DNA of 37,672 nucleotides from Candidatus Staskawiczbacteria bacterium (GCA_023245195.1 JAHFKU010000005.1:1-37672), one strand, 5' to 3'. Counted from the stretch's first letter, positions 16,503 through 26,289 are shown. Numbers and translations are program-made. The notes: generated by a model from the sequence alone, not told the origin.

Positions 16503-16859
16503 ATGACAACTACAACCTTGCATGCAAATAATCGCGCGTTATATCATAAAATTCCAGTGCTTGGCGCTATAAAGATAAATTGGAAATTATTCTATCTTTC
16601 AGCTATTGCCGCTTCTTTGGCCATGCTTATTATGTATATTTACATGGTTAATCAACTGATCCAGGGGGCTTACGTGATTAAAAATTATAACAAAGATGTG
16701 GCCGCGCTCTTAAAAGAAAATAAGGTTTTAGAAGTTAATTTTGCCGAAAGCGGATTTTTAGCGGGCGTTCAAGAAAAAGCTCGAGAATTGAGTTTTGAAA
16801 AGACGACCGGTGTAACATATATTAAAGTGTTGCAAAATTCATTAGCAGAAGCCAAGTAA
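16503..16859 (+). CDS. FtsL-like divisome protein
   Basis: Single TM then coiled coil, between rsmH and ftsI-type PBP; ATG 16503. Confidence 0.7.
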   Translation: MTTTTLHANNRALYHKIPVLGAIKINWKLFYLSAIAASLAMLIMYIYMVNQLIQGAYVIKNYNKDVAALLKENKVLEVNFAESGFLAGVQEKARELSFEKTTGVTYIKVLQNSLAEAK

Positions 16860-16934
16860 TCACATAACACATAACATAGAACACATAACAATACGACGTC
16901 GTTTTGTTTCATGTTTCATGTTTCATGTTCCATG
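16859..16934. repeat. Word spacer, CATAACA / GTTTCATG family
   Basis: CACATAACACATAACATAGAACACATAAC ... GTTTCATGTTTCATGTTTCATGTTCCATG, imperfect inverted arrays running into the ftsI start. Confidence 0.7.
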
Positions 16935-18637
16935 AAGTGAAGGGCTGGAGGCCAAACATACTTATATCCGGGTTTTTTATCTTAGCAGCAATTATTATTG
17001 GCTGCTTGTTTTATGTACAGGTTTTACAACACAAATTTTACCAAGCAAAGGCTTTGGGCCAGCAATCAGGATTTTCTGAAGTTTTTGGATCGCGCGGCGA
17101 AGTTTTTTTAAAAAATAGCAAAGAATATCAGAATCAAGAAGTAAAAAGTTTGGCCATTAATAAAGATAAGTGGCTCGTTTCGGCCGTGCCAAGCAACATT
17201 GAAGATAAAACTAGTGTTGCCGCAACTTTGGCCCCAATGATAAGCCTTTCAAAAGAATTTATTGTAAATAAACTGGAAAGCTCTGATTCCTACGTGATTA
17301 TTAAAAAAGATGTATCTAGCCAGGAATTAAAAAATATTAAAGATTTTGATCAAGAAGGTCTTGCCTTGGAAAATATACCCAGCCGTTATTATCCCCAAGG
17401 CGCCATGCTTTCACAGGTTATCGGATTTTTTGGGGGAAACAATACCGGCCAGTATGGAATCGAAGGTTATTACGACGACATTTTAAAAGGCAAATCTGGC
17501 ATCAAAGAAGAAAAAAGGGGATTGAACGTGATTAATTCCAAGGCGCCTGTAGATTTAAACGGATCAGACCTTTATTTAACCATAGATTATAATATCCAAT
17601 TCCAGGCAGAAGATTTATTAAAAGAGGCCCGAAAAAAGATTGATATAGATTCTGGCCAAATTATCGTGCTGGCTCCGGATTCGGGCAAGATTCTGGCCCT
17701 CGCTAATTTCCCGTCATTTGATGTTAATAAATACTCAAAAGAACATGATTTAGAAATTTTCCAAAATTCAGCCATTCAAAAATTGTTTGAACCGGGCTCG
17801 GTTTTTAAGCCCTTTACTATGGCCATGGCCTTGCAAGAAGGCAGGGTCACCAAAGATAGCACCTTTGTTGATACAGGAAGTGTAACGATTGGCCCCGACA
17901 CCATCAGTAATTTTAACCACGAAGTCTATGGCAAGCGCGATATGTCGGGCATTTTAGAAAAGTCTATTAATACGGGAGCGGTTTTTTTGTCGCAATTAAT
18001 TTCTCATCAAACATTTTCAAATTACCTGGACACGTTCGGCTTTAGCGATAAAACGGGGGTAGATTTACAGGGAGAAGTGTATTCTGAAAATACTATTTTA
18101 AAAAACGGTTCGGATTTTGGTTTTGCAACGGCTTCTTTCGGCCAAGGTATTGAAATGACGCCTATTCAGCTCGCCCGCTCGTTTTCGATATTTGCCAATG
18201 GCGGTAAAATGGTAAAACCTTATATTGTTGATAAAATTAGCCATGGCCAGGATGAACAAAAAACAAAACCTCAAATTTCAGATCAGTTAATTTCCTCTAA
18301 AACCGCTTCTGATGTTACGACCATGTTAATTAATGTGGTAGAACGTGGGTTTGGCGACGGGGCGAAAATCCCGGGTTATTACCTGGCGGGCAAAACCGGG
18401 ACGGCGCAAGTTCCTTTTGAAAATAAAAAAGGGTATTATCCTGATAAAACCATTCAAAGTTTTATCGGTTTTGGGCCGGCACTAAAACCTCAATTTTTAA
18501 TATTGGTAAAATTGGATAATCCGAAAGTCCCCAAAAGTTCTTTGTCGGCTGTTCCCATTTTTAAAAAATTAGCTCAATATATTATAAACTATTGGCAAAT
18601 TCCTCCGGATTATGACGTTGTTTCAGGCGCTAAATAA
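16904..18637 (+). CDS. ftsI: FtsI-type penicillin-binding protein (start uncertain: 16904, 16925 or GTG 16937)
   Basis: FEPGSVFKPFTMAMAL SxxK motif, SINTGAV, AGKTGTAQVP KTG motif; N-terminal MFHVSCFMFHE is word-array encoded. Confidence 0.9.
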   Translation: MFHVSCFMFHEVKGWRPNILISGFFILAAIIIGCLFYVQVLQHKFYQAKALGQQSGFSEVFGSRGEVFLKNSKEYQNQEVKSLAINKDKWLVSAVPSNIEDKTSVAATLAPMISLSKEFIVNKLESSDSYVIIKKDVSSQELKNIKDFDQEGLALENIPSRYYPQGAMLSQVIGFFGGNNTGQYGIEGYYDDILKGKSGIKEEKRGLNVINSKAPVDLNGSDLYLTIDYNIQFQAEDLLKEARKKIDIDSGQIIVLAPDSGKILALANFPSFDVNKYSKEHDLEIFQNSAIQKLFEPGSVFKPFTMAMALQEGRVTKDSTFVDTGSVTIGPDTISNFNHEVYGKRDMSGILEKSINTGAVFLSQLISHQTFSNYLDTFGFSDKTGVDLQGEVYSENTILKNGSDFGFATASFGQGIEMTPIQLARSFSIFANGGKMVKPYIVDKISHGQDEQKTKPQISDQLISSKTASDVTTMLINVVERGFGDGAKIPGYYLAGKTGTAQVPFENKKGYYPDKTIQSFIGFGPALKPQFLILVKLDNPKVPKSSLSAVPIFKKLAQYIINYWQIPPDYDVVSGAK

Positions 18638-18669
18638 AAAAGCTAGATGTCCTACGATATCTGGCTTTT
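18636..18669. terminator. Bidirectional terminator between convergent genes
   Basis: AAAAAGCTAGAT-gtcctacg-ATATCTGGCTTTT. Confidence 0.75.
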
Positions 18670-19033
18670 AACTTTTATAAACATATATGGGCCTTGAAGG
18701 ATACCTTTGATAATGGTTGGGCAAGTATTGTTCTGCAGTTTCTCTTGATATGGAAAACAGGAATTTTCCTAATCGAAAGTGTTTTTGACTGTAGTTACCT
18801 GTCGGATGGCCACCTAAAAAACCACGTATGATGTTTTCTTTTGAACTAGCCAGGTGAATATTTATTCCTTCATCATTGGTGTCGCAGGGCTTCTTACGTT
18901 TTTGTGAACTTGGAATTTCTTTTAGAATTTCTTGGCTAATGGCGGAAAAGAAATATACATCATCGCGTGTACCGGCCATGAGAGTTATTCCGCATTTCAT
19001 TTCTTGTCCAGTTTCATCACAAATGAGCGACAT
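18668..19033 (-). CDS. Hypothetical protein of 121 aa
   Basis: ATG 19033 (MSLICDETGQEMKCGITLMAG) preceded by AGAGG; upstream ORF part looks like structured 5' UTR. Confidence 0.65.
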   Translation of the reverse strand: MSLICDETGQEMKCGITLMAGTRDDVYFFSAISQEILKEIPSSQKRKKPCDTNDEGINIHLASSKENIIRGFLGGHPTGNYSQKHFRLGKFLFSISRETAEQYLPNHYQRYPSRPIYVYKS

Positions 19034-19280
19034 GGTATGCCTCTTTGTAAAGGTGCTGGAACAACAGCGCTCCCACGGAGAGTCGGACTCCGCTTTCTTG
19101 GATGAGAACCAAGTGTCCTGGCCGATAGACGATGGGAGCAGGCCGCGCGCCTGCGGGCGCGCGGAATTTTCAATTTTCAACTTCAATCTATCATAAAATT
19201 GTTGTTTTGTCTTCACCCCCACACCAAAGTTATAAAACTGGTGGTGTGGGGTAAATATATTTTTATGTTATAATATGTAA

Positions 19281-20411
19281 ATGCTAAAAGATTTATTTAA
19301 AAACTACATTTACCCGATAGCTACGTTGTCGGGCAGTATTATCGGAGTTGGATTTTTATCTTTGCCCTATATCACCTTGAAAGTTGGCATCTGGCCAATG
19401 ATTTTTTATTTTATTGTTTTAACGTCATTAATGGTGTTTTTGCATATTATTTTTGGCGAAATTTGCCTTAAAACGCCTGATTTTAAACGATTTCCCGGCT
19501 TTGTCGGTTTTTACTTGGGCAAGCCCGCGGAAAAATTAATCATCATTTTGACCATTTTAGGTGCTTTTGGAGTCTTGCTGGCTTATTTGATTATCGGCGG
19601 GCAATTTTTAGCCACCATCTTTTCTCCCTTTTTTGGGGGAGAAGTATTTACGTATGTTATCTTATATTTCATTATCTTAAGTTTTATTGTGTATTTTGGC
19701 ATTAAGTTAATTTCCAAGATTGAATTTTGGGCTTTAATATTGCTTCTATCATTATTTTTTATTATTTTTGTAAGAGGTTTTTCACAAATCAAATTAGGAA
19801 ATGTGTTTTTGGCCAGTCCCTTGTTGGCTGGCGATTTCAAAAATATCTTTTTACCTTATGGCGCGGTGATTTTTTCATTGTGGGGGACTGGCTTGATCCC
19901 AGAAGTAGAAGAAATGCTAAAGGGAAGGAAAAAATTATTAAAAAATGTCATCATTATTGCAACCCTAATACCCGCCTTGGTATACCTGTTATTTATTTTT
20001 TTAATCTTGGGAATTACCGGATCTCAAACAACCGATTCAGCCTTAGTTGGGCTTTACGCCCACTTTGGCCGGGGATTATTTTCTTTGGCGCTGTGCATTG
20101 GCGTTATAACCACCTTTACCGCTTTTGTCACTCAGGCCCTTATCTTAAAGAAGGTTTTTATGTACGACATGGGTGTTGGCGAATTTCCGGCCTGGATTTT
20201 TGTTTGCTTTATCCCGTTAATTCTTTTTTTACTGGGAGTTAATTCTTTTATTCCTTTAATATCGTTTGTCGGAGGAGTATTTTTGGGAATCGATGGTCTG
20301 GTTATTTTACTGATGTATCGAAAAATCGGCGGTAAAAAAATGATCATGTATCCGCTGGCATTAGTTTTTATTTTGGGAATCGCATACGAAATTTTTTACT
20401 TTATTAAATAA
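19281..20411 (+). CDS. APC-superfamily amino-acid permease-like transporter
   Basis: YPIATLSGSIIGVGFLSLPYITLKVG plus multiple TMs; TGTTATAAT 6 nt before ATG. Confidence 0.8.
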   Translation: MLKDLFKNYIYPIATLSGSIIGVGFLSLPYITLKVGIWPMIFYFIVLTSLMVFLHIIFGEICLKTPDFKRFPGFVGFYLGKPAEKLIIILTILGAFGVLLAYLIIGGQFLATIFSPFFGGEVFTYVILYFIILSFIVYFGIKLISKIEFWALILLLSLFFIIFVRGFSQIKLGNVFLASPLLAGDFKNIFLPYGAVIFSLWGTGLIPEVEEMLKGRKKLLKNVIIIATLIPALVYLLFIFLILGITGSQTTDSALVGLYAHFGRGLFSLALCIGVITTFTAFVTQALILKKVFMYDMGVGEFPAWIFVCFIPLILFLLGVNSFIPLISFVGGVFLGIDGLVILLMYRKIGGKKMIMYPLALVFILGIAYEIFYFIK

Positions 20412-20505
20412 TGTAAAAATCTAAGTTTAAAATTTAAAAATAATTTAAAATTAATAAATTTAAAAATTGTTTAAAAATTAGAAATTTGAAATTAAAAATT
20501 CGCTA
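20411..20505. repeat. AT-rich word spacer, TAGAAATT/TTTAAAAATT family
   Basis: AAATTTAAAAATAATTTAAAATTAATAAATTTAAAAATTGTTTAAAAATTAGAAATTTGAAATTAAAAATT; fills the stop-to-start gap. Confidence 0.75.
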
Positions 20506-20507
20506 AC

Positions 20508-21470
20508 ATGTTGTGGTATTTTCTAGTATTCATACTCGTATTTTCTTGCATCATACTTTCCTGGCTTTCTTCCAGGCTGATTAATTCTTTGGTTGGCATA
20601 GCCAAATATCTTGGCTGGAAAGAATTTATTGTTGCTTTTTTTATGATGTCCTTTGCCGCCTCTCTGCCCAATTTGTTTGTCGATATTAATGCGGTCTTTC
20701 AAGGCGTGCCAGAGCTTGCTTTCGGAGATATTATTGGCGGTAATTTAGTTGATCTTACGCTGGTATTAGCGGTGGCGGTATTTTTCACTAAAAAGGGGCT
20801 CGGGGCTGAAGGCAAAATGGTTCAGCAGAGTGCTGTTTTTACGGCGATTATTGCCATATTGCCCTTGCTTTTAGTATTAGATGGCCGGCTTAATCGATAT
20901 GACGGGATTATACTGATTTTTTCATTTATGGTTTACGCCGCGTGGCTCTTTTCAAAAAAACAGAGATTCCAGGGAATTTATAAAAATGATGGCAAGAATA
21001 TCATGCAAGATTTTAGCGGGTTTTTAAAAAATGTATTAAAGATAGTCGTATTTTTATCATTGCTTTTGATAACTTCCCAGGTCGTGGTCTGGTCTGCCCA
21101 ATTTTTTTCAGATAAACTAGGCATTTCCCTTGCTTTAGTGGGCATTTTAATTGTCGGCCTTGGAAACGCATTCCCGGAAGGCTATTTTGCCGTTGTGTCG
21201 GCGCGAGAAGGAAAGAGCGCCTTGGTATTGGGGGACTTAATGGGATCGGTTATTGTCAGCGCTACGTTAGTATTAGGAATTATCGGCCTTTTCTTTCCCT
21301 TTACCATAACCGATTTTTCTCCCTTTTTAATTGCCCGAATATTTTTGATCGTCGCAGCCTTATTATCATTTTTATTCATTAAAACCGGCAGAAAAATCAC
21401 CAAAAAAGAGGGATTATTTTTACTTTTAGTATATGTAGTGTTTTTGTTAGTAGAAATATTCATCAAGTGA
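20508..21470 (+). CDS. CaCA-superfamily cation exchanger-like protein
   Basis: Two alpha-repeat-like segments: FAASLPNLFVDINAVFQGVPELAFGDIIGGNLVDLTLVL and GLGNAFPEGYFAVVSAREGKSALVLGDLMGSVIVSATLVLG. Confidence 0.8.
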   Translation: MLWYFLVFILVFSCIILSWLSSRLINSLVGIAKYLGWKEFIVAFFMMSFAASLPNLFVDINAVFQGVPELAFGDIIGGNLVDLTLVLAVAVFFTKKGLGAEGKMVQQSAVFTAIIAILPLLLVLDGRLNRYDGIILIFSFMVYAAWLFSKKQRFQGIYKNDGKNIMQDFSGFLKNVLKIVVFLSLLLITSQVVVWSAQFFSDKLGISLALVGILIVGLGNAFPEGYFAVVSAREGKSALVLGDLMGSVIVSATLVLGIIGLFFPFTITDFSPFLIARIFLIVAALLSFLFIKTGRKITKKEGLFLLLVYVVFLLVEIFIK

Positions 21471-21472
21471 TC

Positions 21473-21557
21473 GCTACGAAATACGAATGTCATACGAATA
21501 TACGAATACAAACGCCGTTGTTAATTCGTATATTGGTAACTATTCGTATTTCGTAGC
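21473..21557. repeat. Palindromic word spacer, TACGAATA family copy 2
   Basis: GCTACGAAATACGAATG...TATTCGTATTTCGTAGC. Confidence 0.9.
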
Positions 21558-21560
21558 CAA

Positions 21561-24164
21561 ATGATGCATTGGAGCTATTACACCAATAAATCCATTGGCG
21601 AAGTTTTTGAAGAATTGAAAACTTCGCCGGCCGGGCTTCTAAAACAAGAAGCGGTTTTACGCCAGAAAAATTACGGCCTTAATGAAGTATCGTCCAAGAA
21701 AATTGGCATTTTTGATATTTTAGTGCGCCAAGCGAAGTCACCGTTTTTTTATTTGTTGCTGATCGCCGGAATCGTGGCCTTTTTTATTGGTGAAAAAATC
21801 GATAGCCTGGTCATTATGATTTTCATCGTGGTTAACTTAGTGATCGGGTTTTTACAGGAATACAAGGCAGAAAGAACCATATCTCTTTTAAAAAATATCA
21901 TATCTTCAAAAACAACGGTTGTGCGTGAAGGCAGCTATGAAACCATCGAAAAAAAGTATTTGGTGCCAGGAGATATTGTTTCGCTTTCTCTAGGCGATAT
22001 GGTGCCAGCCGAATTAAGAGTTTTACATACGGAAAATTTTCTGGTTGACGAATCGGTGTTAACCGGAGAATCGGCGCCGGTGCTTAAAAACAGCGAACCT
22101 TTACCTTCAGAAGAAAAAGAGGTTTTTAAAAGCACGAATATATTGTTTACCGGAACATCGGTAATTTCTGGCAAGGCTTTGGGCATCGTGGTTGGCACCG
22201 GAGAAGATACGGCCCTTGGAAACATCGTGGCATCTGTCCAAGAAAAACGCCCTCAAGGGGTGTACGAAAAAGATTTAATGTATTTTTGCCGCTTGATGTT
22301 AAAAATAGTGGTCACAACGGTTTTTTTGATATTTTTACTGAATTTAATCATTAAAGGCACTGAAAACTTTTTTGAGTTTTCTCTTTTTTGCGTTGCCCTT
22401 ATTGTAAGCATTTTACCTGAAGCTTTGCCCGCCATTGTTATTTTGGCTCTATCGCGGGGAAGTATGAAAATGGCAAAAGAAAACGTGGTGGTAAAAAGAT
22501 TATCGGCCATTGAAGATTTGGGTAATATTGAAATTTTGTGCACCGATAAAACCGGCACCTTGACCCAAAATAAATTATCGCTGGAAAAAATTGTTTCTTT
22601 TAATAAAAGCAAAGCCGTTTTATACGGATTATTAGGCTCGCCAATTGATGAAGAAAAAAAATCATCTTTATTAAACCCCGCTAGAGGTCAAAGCGGCTTG
22701 GTGGAGTCACAAAAAAAGCAAACCTCTAACGGGGTAAATCCCTTTGATGTCGCTCTAAAAACGAGGGCGGATTGGCAGACATTAAAAGACATTAAAAAAT
22801 ATCGTATCGTCAAAGAGTTGGCATTCGATTCTTTCAGGATGCGGTCTTCCTTTTTAATAGAAGGCAAAAACCATGAAAAAATATTAATTACCAAGGGAGC
22901 CCCCGAAGTAATATTAAAGCTTTGTTCTACTTTTCCCGCTGGTTATAAGAGAAATGAAATTAAAGAAAATATCGCCAAAGAAGGCCAAGACGGAAAAAGG
23001 GTCCTGATGGTGGCTTTTAAGACTCACAAAAAAGACGTTATTGCCAAAGAAGATGAAAGGGGATTAACCTTTTTAGGGTATTTTGTGTTTGAAGATCCGC
23101 TCAAAACCACGGCTGAAGAAGCTATCAGGCTGGCTAAAAAGTTAGGCGTTCAAATAAAAATTATTACCGGCGATTCAAAAGAAGTGGCGCACTTTGTTTC
23201 TAAAAAAACCGGATTAATTAATAATGCCAGCGAAGTGATGCTGGGCCAGGATTTAGAAAACATGCACCAAGAAGAATTTAACAACGCCTGCCAAGATTAT
23301 GCGGTATTTGCGCGAATTTCCCCCGATATAAAACACCGTATTATTAAATCATTGCAGCGCAATTACGAAGTTGGGTTTTTGGGAGAGGGGATTAACGATG
23401 TCCCGGCCCTGGAAGCCGCCAATGTGGGAATTGCCGTTTTTGAAGCAACCGATATTGCCAAAGAGGCATCTGATATTGTGCTCCTCAAAAAAGACTTGCG
23501 GGTTATTATTAACGGCATTAAAGACGGCCGGATGGTTTTTTCTAATATTAATAAATACATCAAATGCTCGCTTTCTAGCAATTTTGGCAATTTTTATTCT
23601 ATCGCAGTCATATCACTGTTTATTCCATTTTTGCCCATGCTGCCGGTGCAAATTTTACTGGGAAATCTATTATCTGATTTCCCGTTAATTTCTATTGTTA
23701 CCGATTCGGTAGACATTGAAGAACTGCGAAAACCCAAAGCTTATCAATTACACAACATTTTGCCATTGATTATTGCCCTGGGCCTAGTTAGCACGGTGTT
23801 TGATTTTTTGTTCTTTTTGATTTTTTACAAAGATGCGCCGGCCAACATTCAAACATTATGGTTTATAGAGTCTATCATTACCGAACTCTTGCTCGTTTTT
23901 ATCATCAGGACGCGCCATGTTTTTTGGAAAGCGAAAAAACCCAGTTTTTCTTTAGTATTTTTATCAATCACTGCTGGTCTGGCAACGTTAATTTTGCCGT
24001 TTACCCATGTTGGCCAGAGTTTTTTTCATTTTGCCAAAGCTCCGCTTTCTGGCGTATTGGTAGTGATGGTACTGGTAATACTCTATATTGCCCTAAGCGA
24101 AATCGTAAAATTGGTATATTTTAAATATTTTAAAATGAAAGATCGAAAATTTGATTTGTCATAG
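21561..24164 (+). CDS. P-type cation-transporting ATPase
   Basis: DKTGTLTQNK phosphorylation motif, LTGES, LPEALP, GEGINDVPALEAANVGIAV. Confidence 0.94.
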   Translation: MMHWSYYTNKSIGEVFEELKTSPAGLLKQEAVLRQKNYGLNEVSSKKIGIFDILVRQAKSPFFYLLLIAGIVAFFIGEKIDSLVIMIFIVVNLVIGFLQEYKAERTISLLKNIISSKTTVVREGSYETIEKKYLVPGDIVSLSLGDMVPAELRVLHTENFLVDESVLTGESAPVLKNSEPLPSEEKEVFKSTNILFTGTSVISGKALGIVVGTGEDTALGNIVASVQEKRPQGVYEKDLMYFCRLMLKIVVTTVFLIFLLNLIIKGTENFFEFSLFCVALIVSILPEALPAIVILALSRGSMKMAKENVVVKRLSAIEDLGNIEILCTDKTGTLTQNKLSLEKIVSFNKSKAVLYGLLGSPIDEEKKSSLLNPARGQSGLVESQKKQTSNGVNPFDVALKTRADWQTLKDIKKYRIVKELAFDSFRMRSSFLIEGKNHEKILITKGAPEVILKLCSTFPAGYKRNEIKENIAKEGQDGKRVLMVAFKTHKKDVIAKEDERGLTFLGYFVFEDPLKTTAEEAIRLAKKLGVQIKIITGDSKEVAHFVSKKTGLINNASEVMLGQDLENMHQEEFNNACQDYAVFARISPDIKHRIIKSLQRNYEVGFLGEGINDVPALEAANVGIAVFEATDIAKEASDIVLLKKDLRVIINGIKDGRMVFSNINKYIKCSLSSNFGNFYSIAVISLFIPFLPMLPVQILLGNLLSDFPLISIVTDSVDIEELRKPKAYQLHNILPLIIALGLVSTVFDFLFFLIFYKDAPANIQTLWFIESIITELLLVFIIRTRHVFWKAKKPSFSLVFLSITAGLATLILPFTHVGQSFFHFAKAPLSGVLVVMVLVILYIALSEIVKLVYFKYFKMKDRKFDLS
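22674..22735. repeat. In-frame palindromic insertion in P-type ATPase
   Basis: AACCCCGCTAGAGGT ... ACCTCTAACGGGGT arms inside the N-domain coding region. Confidence 0.8.
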
Positions 24165-24179
24165 TATTTTTGCTAAGAT
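24151..24179 (+). promoter_or_regulatory. Promoter of purC inside the upstream gene
   Basis: TTGATT - 17 nt - TAAGAT with extended TGC. Confidence 0.65.
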
Positions 24180-24238
24180 GATTTAAATTTTAGCTACACT
24201 TGGTAGCTCGAAATTCACACCAGGAAAGGACATTGACA

Positions 24239-25060
24239 ATGCCGCATCAAAAAGATCTTTTATTGGCCGAAGGCAAAACCAAGAGAATTTGGTCTTCAAG
24301 CTTAACTAATAAGCACGTGATTATCGAATCAAAAGATGATCTGACGGCTGGCGACGGGGCAAAGCACGATATCATCCCGGGCAAGGGAGCTTTGTCAAAC
24401 CAGACAATCTGCAATGTGTTTGAGTGTCTGAAAGCTTGGGGCTTGCCGGTTGCTTTTTTTCGTCAGTACAGTGCTACTGAATTTATTGCAGAGCATTGCG
24501 CCATGATTCCCTATGAAGTTGTGGTAAGGCGTTTAGCTTTCGGGTCAATTCTCAAGCGCTACCCTAGCTATGATAAAGGTTATGTTTTCCCAGAACTTTT
24601 ACCTGAGTTTTTCTTGAAGACCTCGGGTAAGAAGTGGCAGGGTTACGGTTTGCCGGTCGATGATCCACTGATCATTTTTTCTCAAAATCGCGGGTGTTTA
24701 TTCCGTCCTGATCAGCCGATCGGCCAGCAAGCACCGTTTCTTATTCTCGATGACTTTCCTTTACAACATAGTCCTAAAGAAATTAAAGATATAGACCAAA
24801 TAGCGATTAGAGCTTTCTTGGAAGTAGAAATAGCTTGGCGTAAGCTTGGCTATCGGCTTGTCGATTTTAAGCTAGAGTTTGGACATAATGTTGATGGCGA
24901 GTTACGCCTGGCTGATGTCATTGATAACGACTCATGGCGTTTGCTGGATGAACACGGTTATGATGTTAGCAAGCAAGCTTACCGAGAGGGAGAGCCTCTC
25001 GAAAAAGTGGCTGCCAATTACCGGTTGGTCGCCCAAAGGACCGAACTGTTCTGTATCTGA
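24239..25060 (+). CDS. purC: SAICAR synthase
   Basis: LLAEGKTKRIW; DDLTAGDGAKHDIIPGKG; EVVVRRLAFGSILKRYP; LVDFKLEFG; SD AGGAAAGGA. Confidence 0.93.
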   Translation: MPHQKDLLLAEGKTKRIWSSSLTNKHVIIESKDDLTAGDGAKHDIIPGKGALSNQTICNVFECLKAWGLPVAFFRQYSATEFIAEHCAMIPYEVVVRRLAFGSILKRYPSYDKGYVFPELLPEFFLKTSGKKWQGYGLPVDDPLIIFSQNRGCLFRPDQPIGQQAPFLILDDFPLQHSPKEIKDIDQIAIRAFLEVEIAWRKLGYRLVDFKLEFGHNVDGELRLADVIDNDSWRLLDEHGYDVSKQAYREGEPLEKVAANYRLVAQRTELFCI

Positions 25061-25072
25061 TTTGATTTTCAT

Positions 25073-25101
25073 AGCGTTGTCTATTTAGGCAGCGCTTTTT
25101 C
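25073..25101 (+). terminator. Rho-independent terminator after purC
   Basis: AGCGTTGTC-tattta-GGCAGCGCT + T-run (with G-U pairs). Confidence 0.75.
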
Positions 25102-25238
25102 TTTACAAACAGTTTAATTTGACGGATGACAATTAATATGCTAGAAAACATATAGTCTGCACATTTACAAATAAACAGTTGCTCATCGTGGCGTTCACGA
25201 TGACTGTTTAATTGTCACTCTGGACACAGGAGCTACTC

Positions 25239-26279
25239 ATGAGTCAAGATAAAAACGATCAGAAAAAGTCTTATGCTGGATTTATTGCAGCGGGAATTTT
25301 GGTAGCCTTAAAATCAACCAAGATCATTGCAGCGCTCAAGTTGTTAAAATTCACCAAGCCCTTGGTGACAGCCATTTCTCTGGTAATTTCAGCTATTTTT
25401 TATGGCATTTGGCTTGGACCCTGGTTTGGGATCGGATTTTTGGCAATGCTGTTTATCCATGAGATGGGTCATATTATTGCCTTAAGAATCAAGGGGATAG
25501 AAACTCCCGGACCGGTGTTTATCCCATTTTTGGGAGCTGCTATCTTTGCTCCAAAATTCAAAGACAGAAATACGGAAGCTTTTGTTGCTTATGGTGGTCC
25601 CTTAGTTGGGACTATTGCTGCCCTTGGCGCCTTCGGCTTATGGTTTGCAACCAGTCAAACTTCACAGATACTATTGCTAGTAAGCTATGTCGGAGTATTT
25701 TTAAATCTGTTTAATCTCATTCCAATTAGTCCTCTTGATGGTGGCCGGATTACCCAAATTGTTGGCGGATGGTTTAAGTATGTTGGGCTGGCAATACTGC
25801 TTGCTCTCACGCTTATGATCCATCAACCTCAAATGTTAATGATTTGGGTTTTAACCCTGAATGACTTCAAAAATAATCTCTGGTTTAAGCTATTACTTGC
25901 AATTGTTCTGGGCCTTGGCATGGCAATATGCATGGCACTGGGTTTCAGTAGTCAGCCATGGTATATAGATATCATTGATTGCCTTGCGGTTACCATTTTT
26001 ATTTTAATTTACTGGACCCAGTATTTGGATAGTCAGAAAGAAAAAGCAATACAACAAAGGCTTTTGGAACTCGAGGGTAAAGCACCAGATAACAATAAGG
26101 TAATTGAAGAACTTCCTTACCCTGGTCTTTATACCAGGCTTGGGTGGTTTGCCTGCTATTTAGCTTTGGCGATTGTGGCAACTATTGCCATGTCCATCCA
26201 ATCTAAATATCTGCCCGAAGCCGTTCATAAAGATTCGCAAGAACTCACAAAGCCTGCCGATCAAGATAAAAAAGATTAG
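25239..26279 (+). CDS. M50 / site-2-protease-like membrane metalloprotease
   Basis: FIHEMGHIIAL (HExxH), FLNLFNLIPISPLDGGRI; SD AGGAG. Confidence 0.88.
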   Translation: MSQDKNDQKKSYAGFIAAGILVALKSTKIIAALKLLKFTKPLVTAISLVISAIFYGIWLGPWFGIGFLAMLFIHEMGHIIALRIKGIETPGPVFIPFLGAAIFAPKFKDRNTEAFVAYGGPLVGTIAALGAFGLWFATSQTSQILLLVSYVGVFLNLFNLIPISPLDGGRITQIVGGWFKYVGLAILLALTLMIHQPQMLMIWVLTLNDFKNNLWFKLLLAIVLGLGMAICMALGFSSQPWYIDIIDCLAVTIFILIYWTQYLDSQKEKAIQQRLLELEGKAPDNNKVIEELPYPGLYTRLGWFACYLALAIVATIAMSIQSKYLPEAVHKDSQELTKPADQDKKD

Positions 26280-26289
26280 GCAGGTACGT

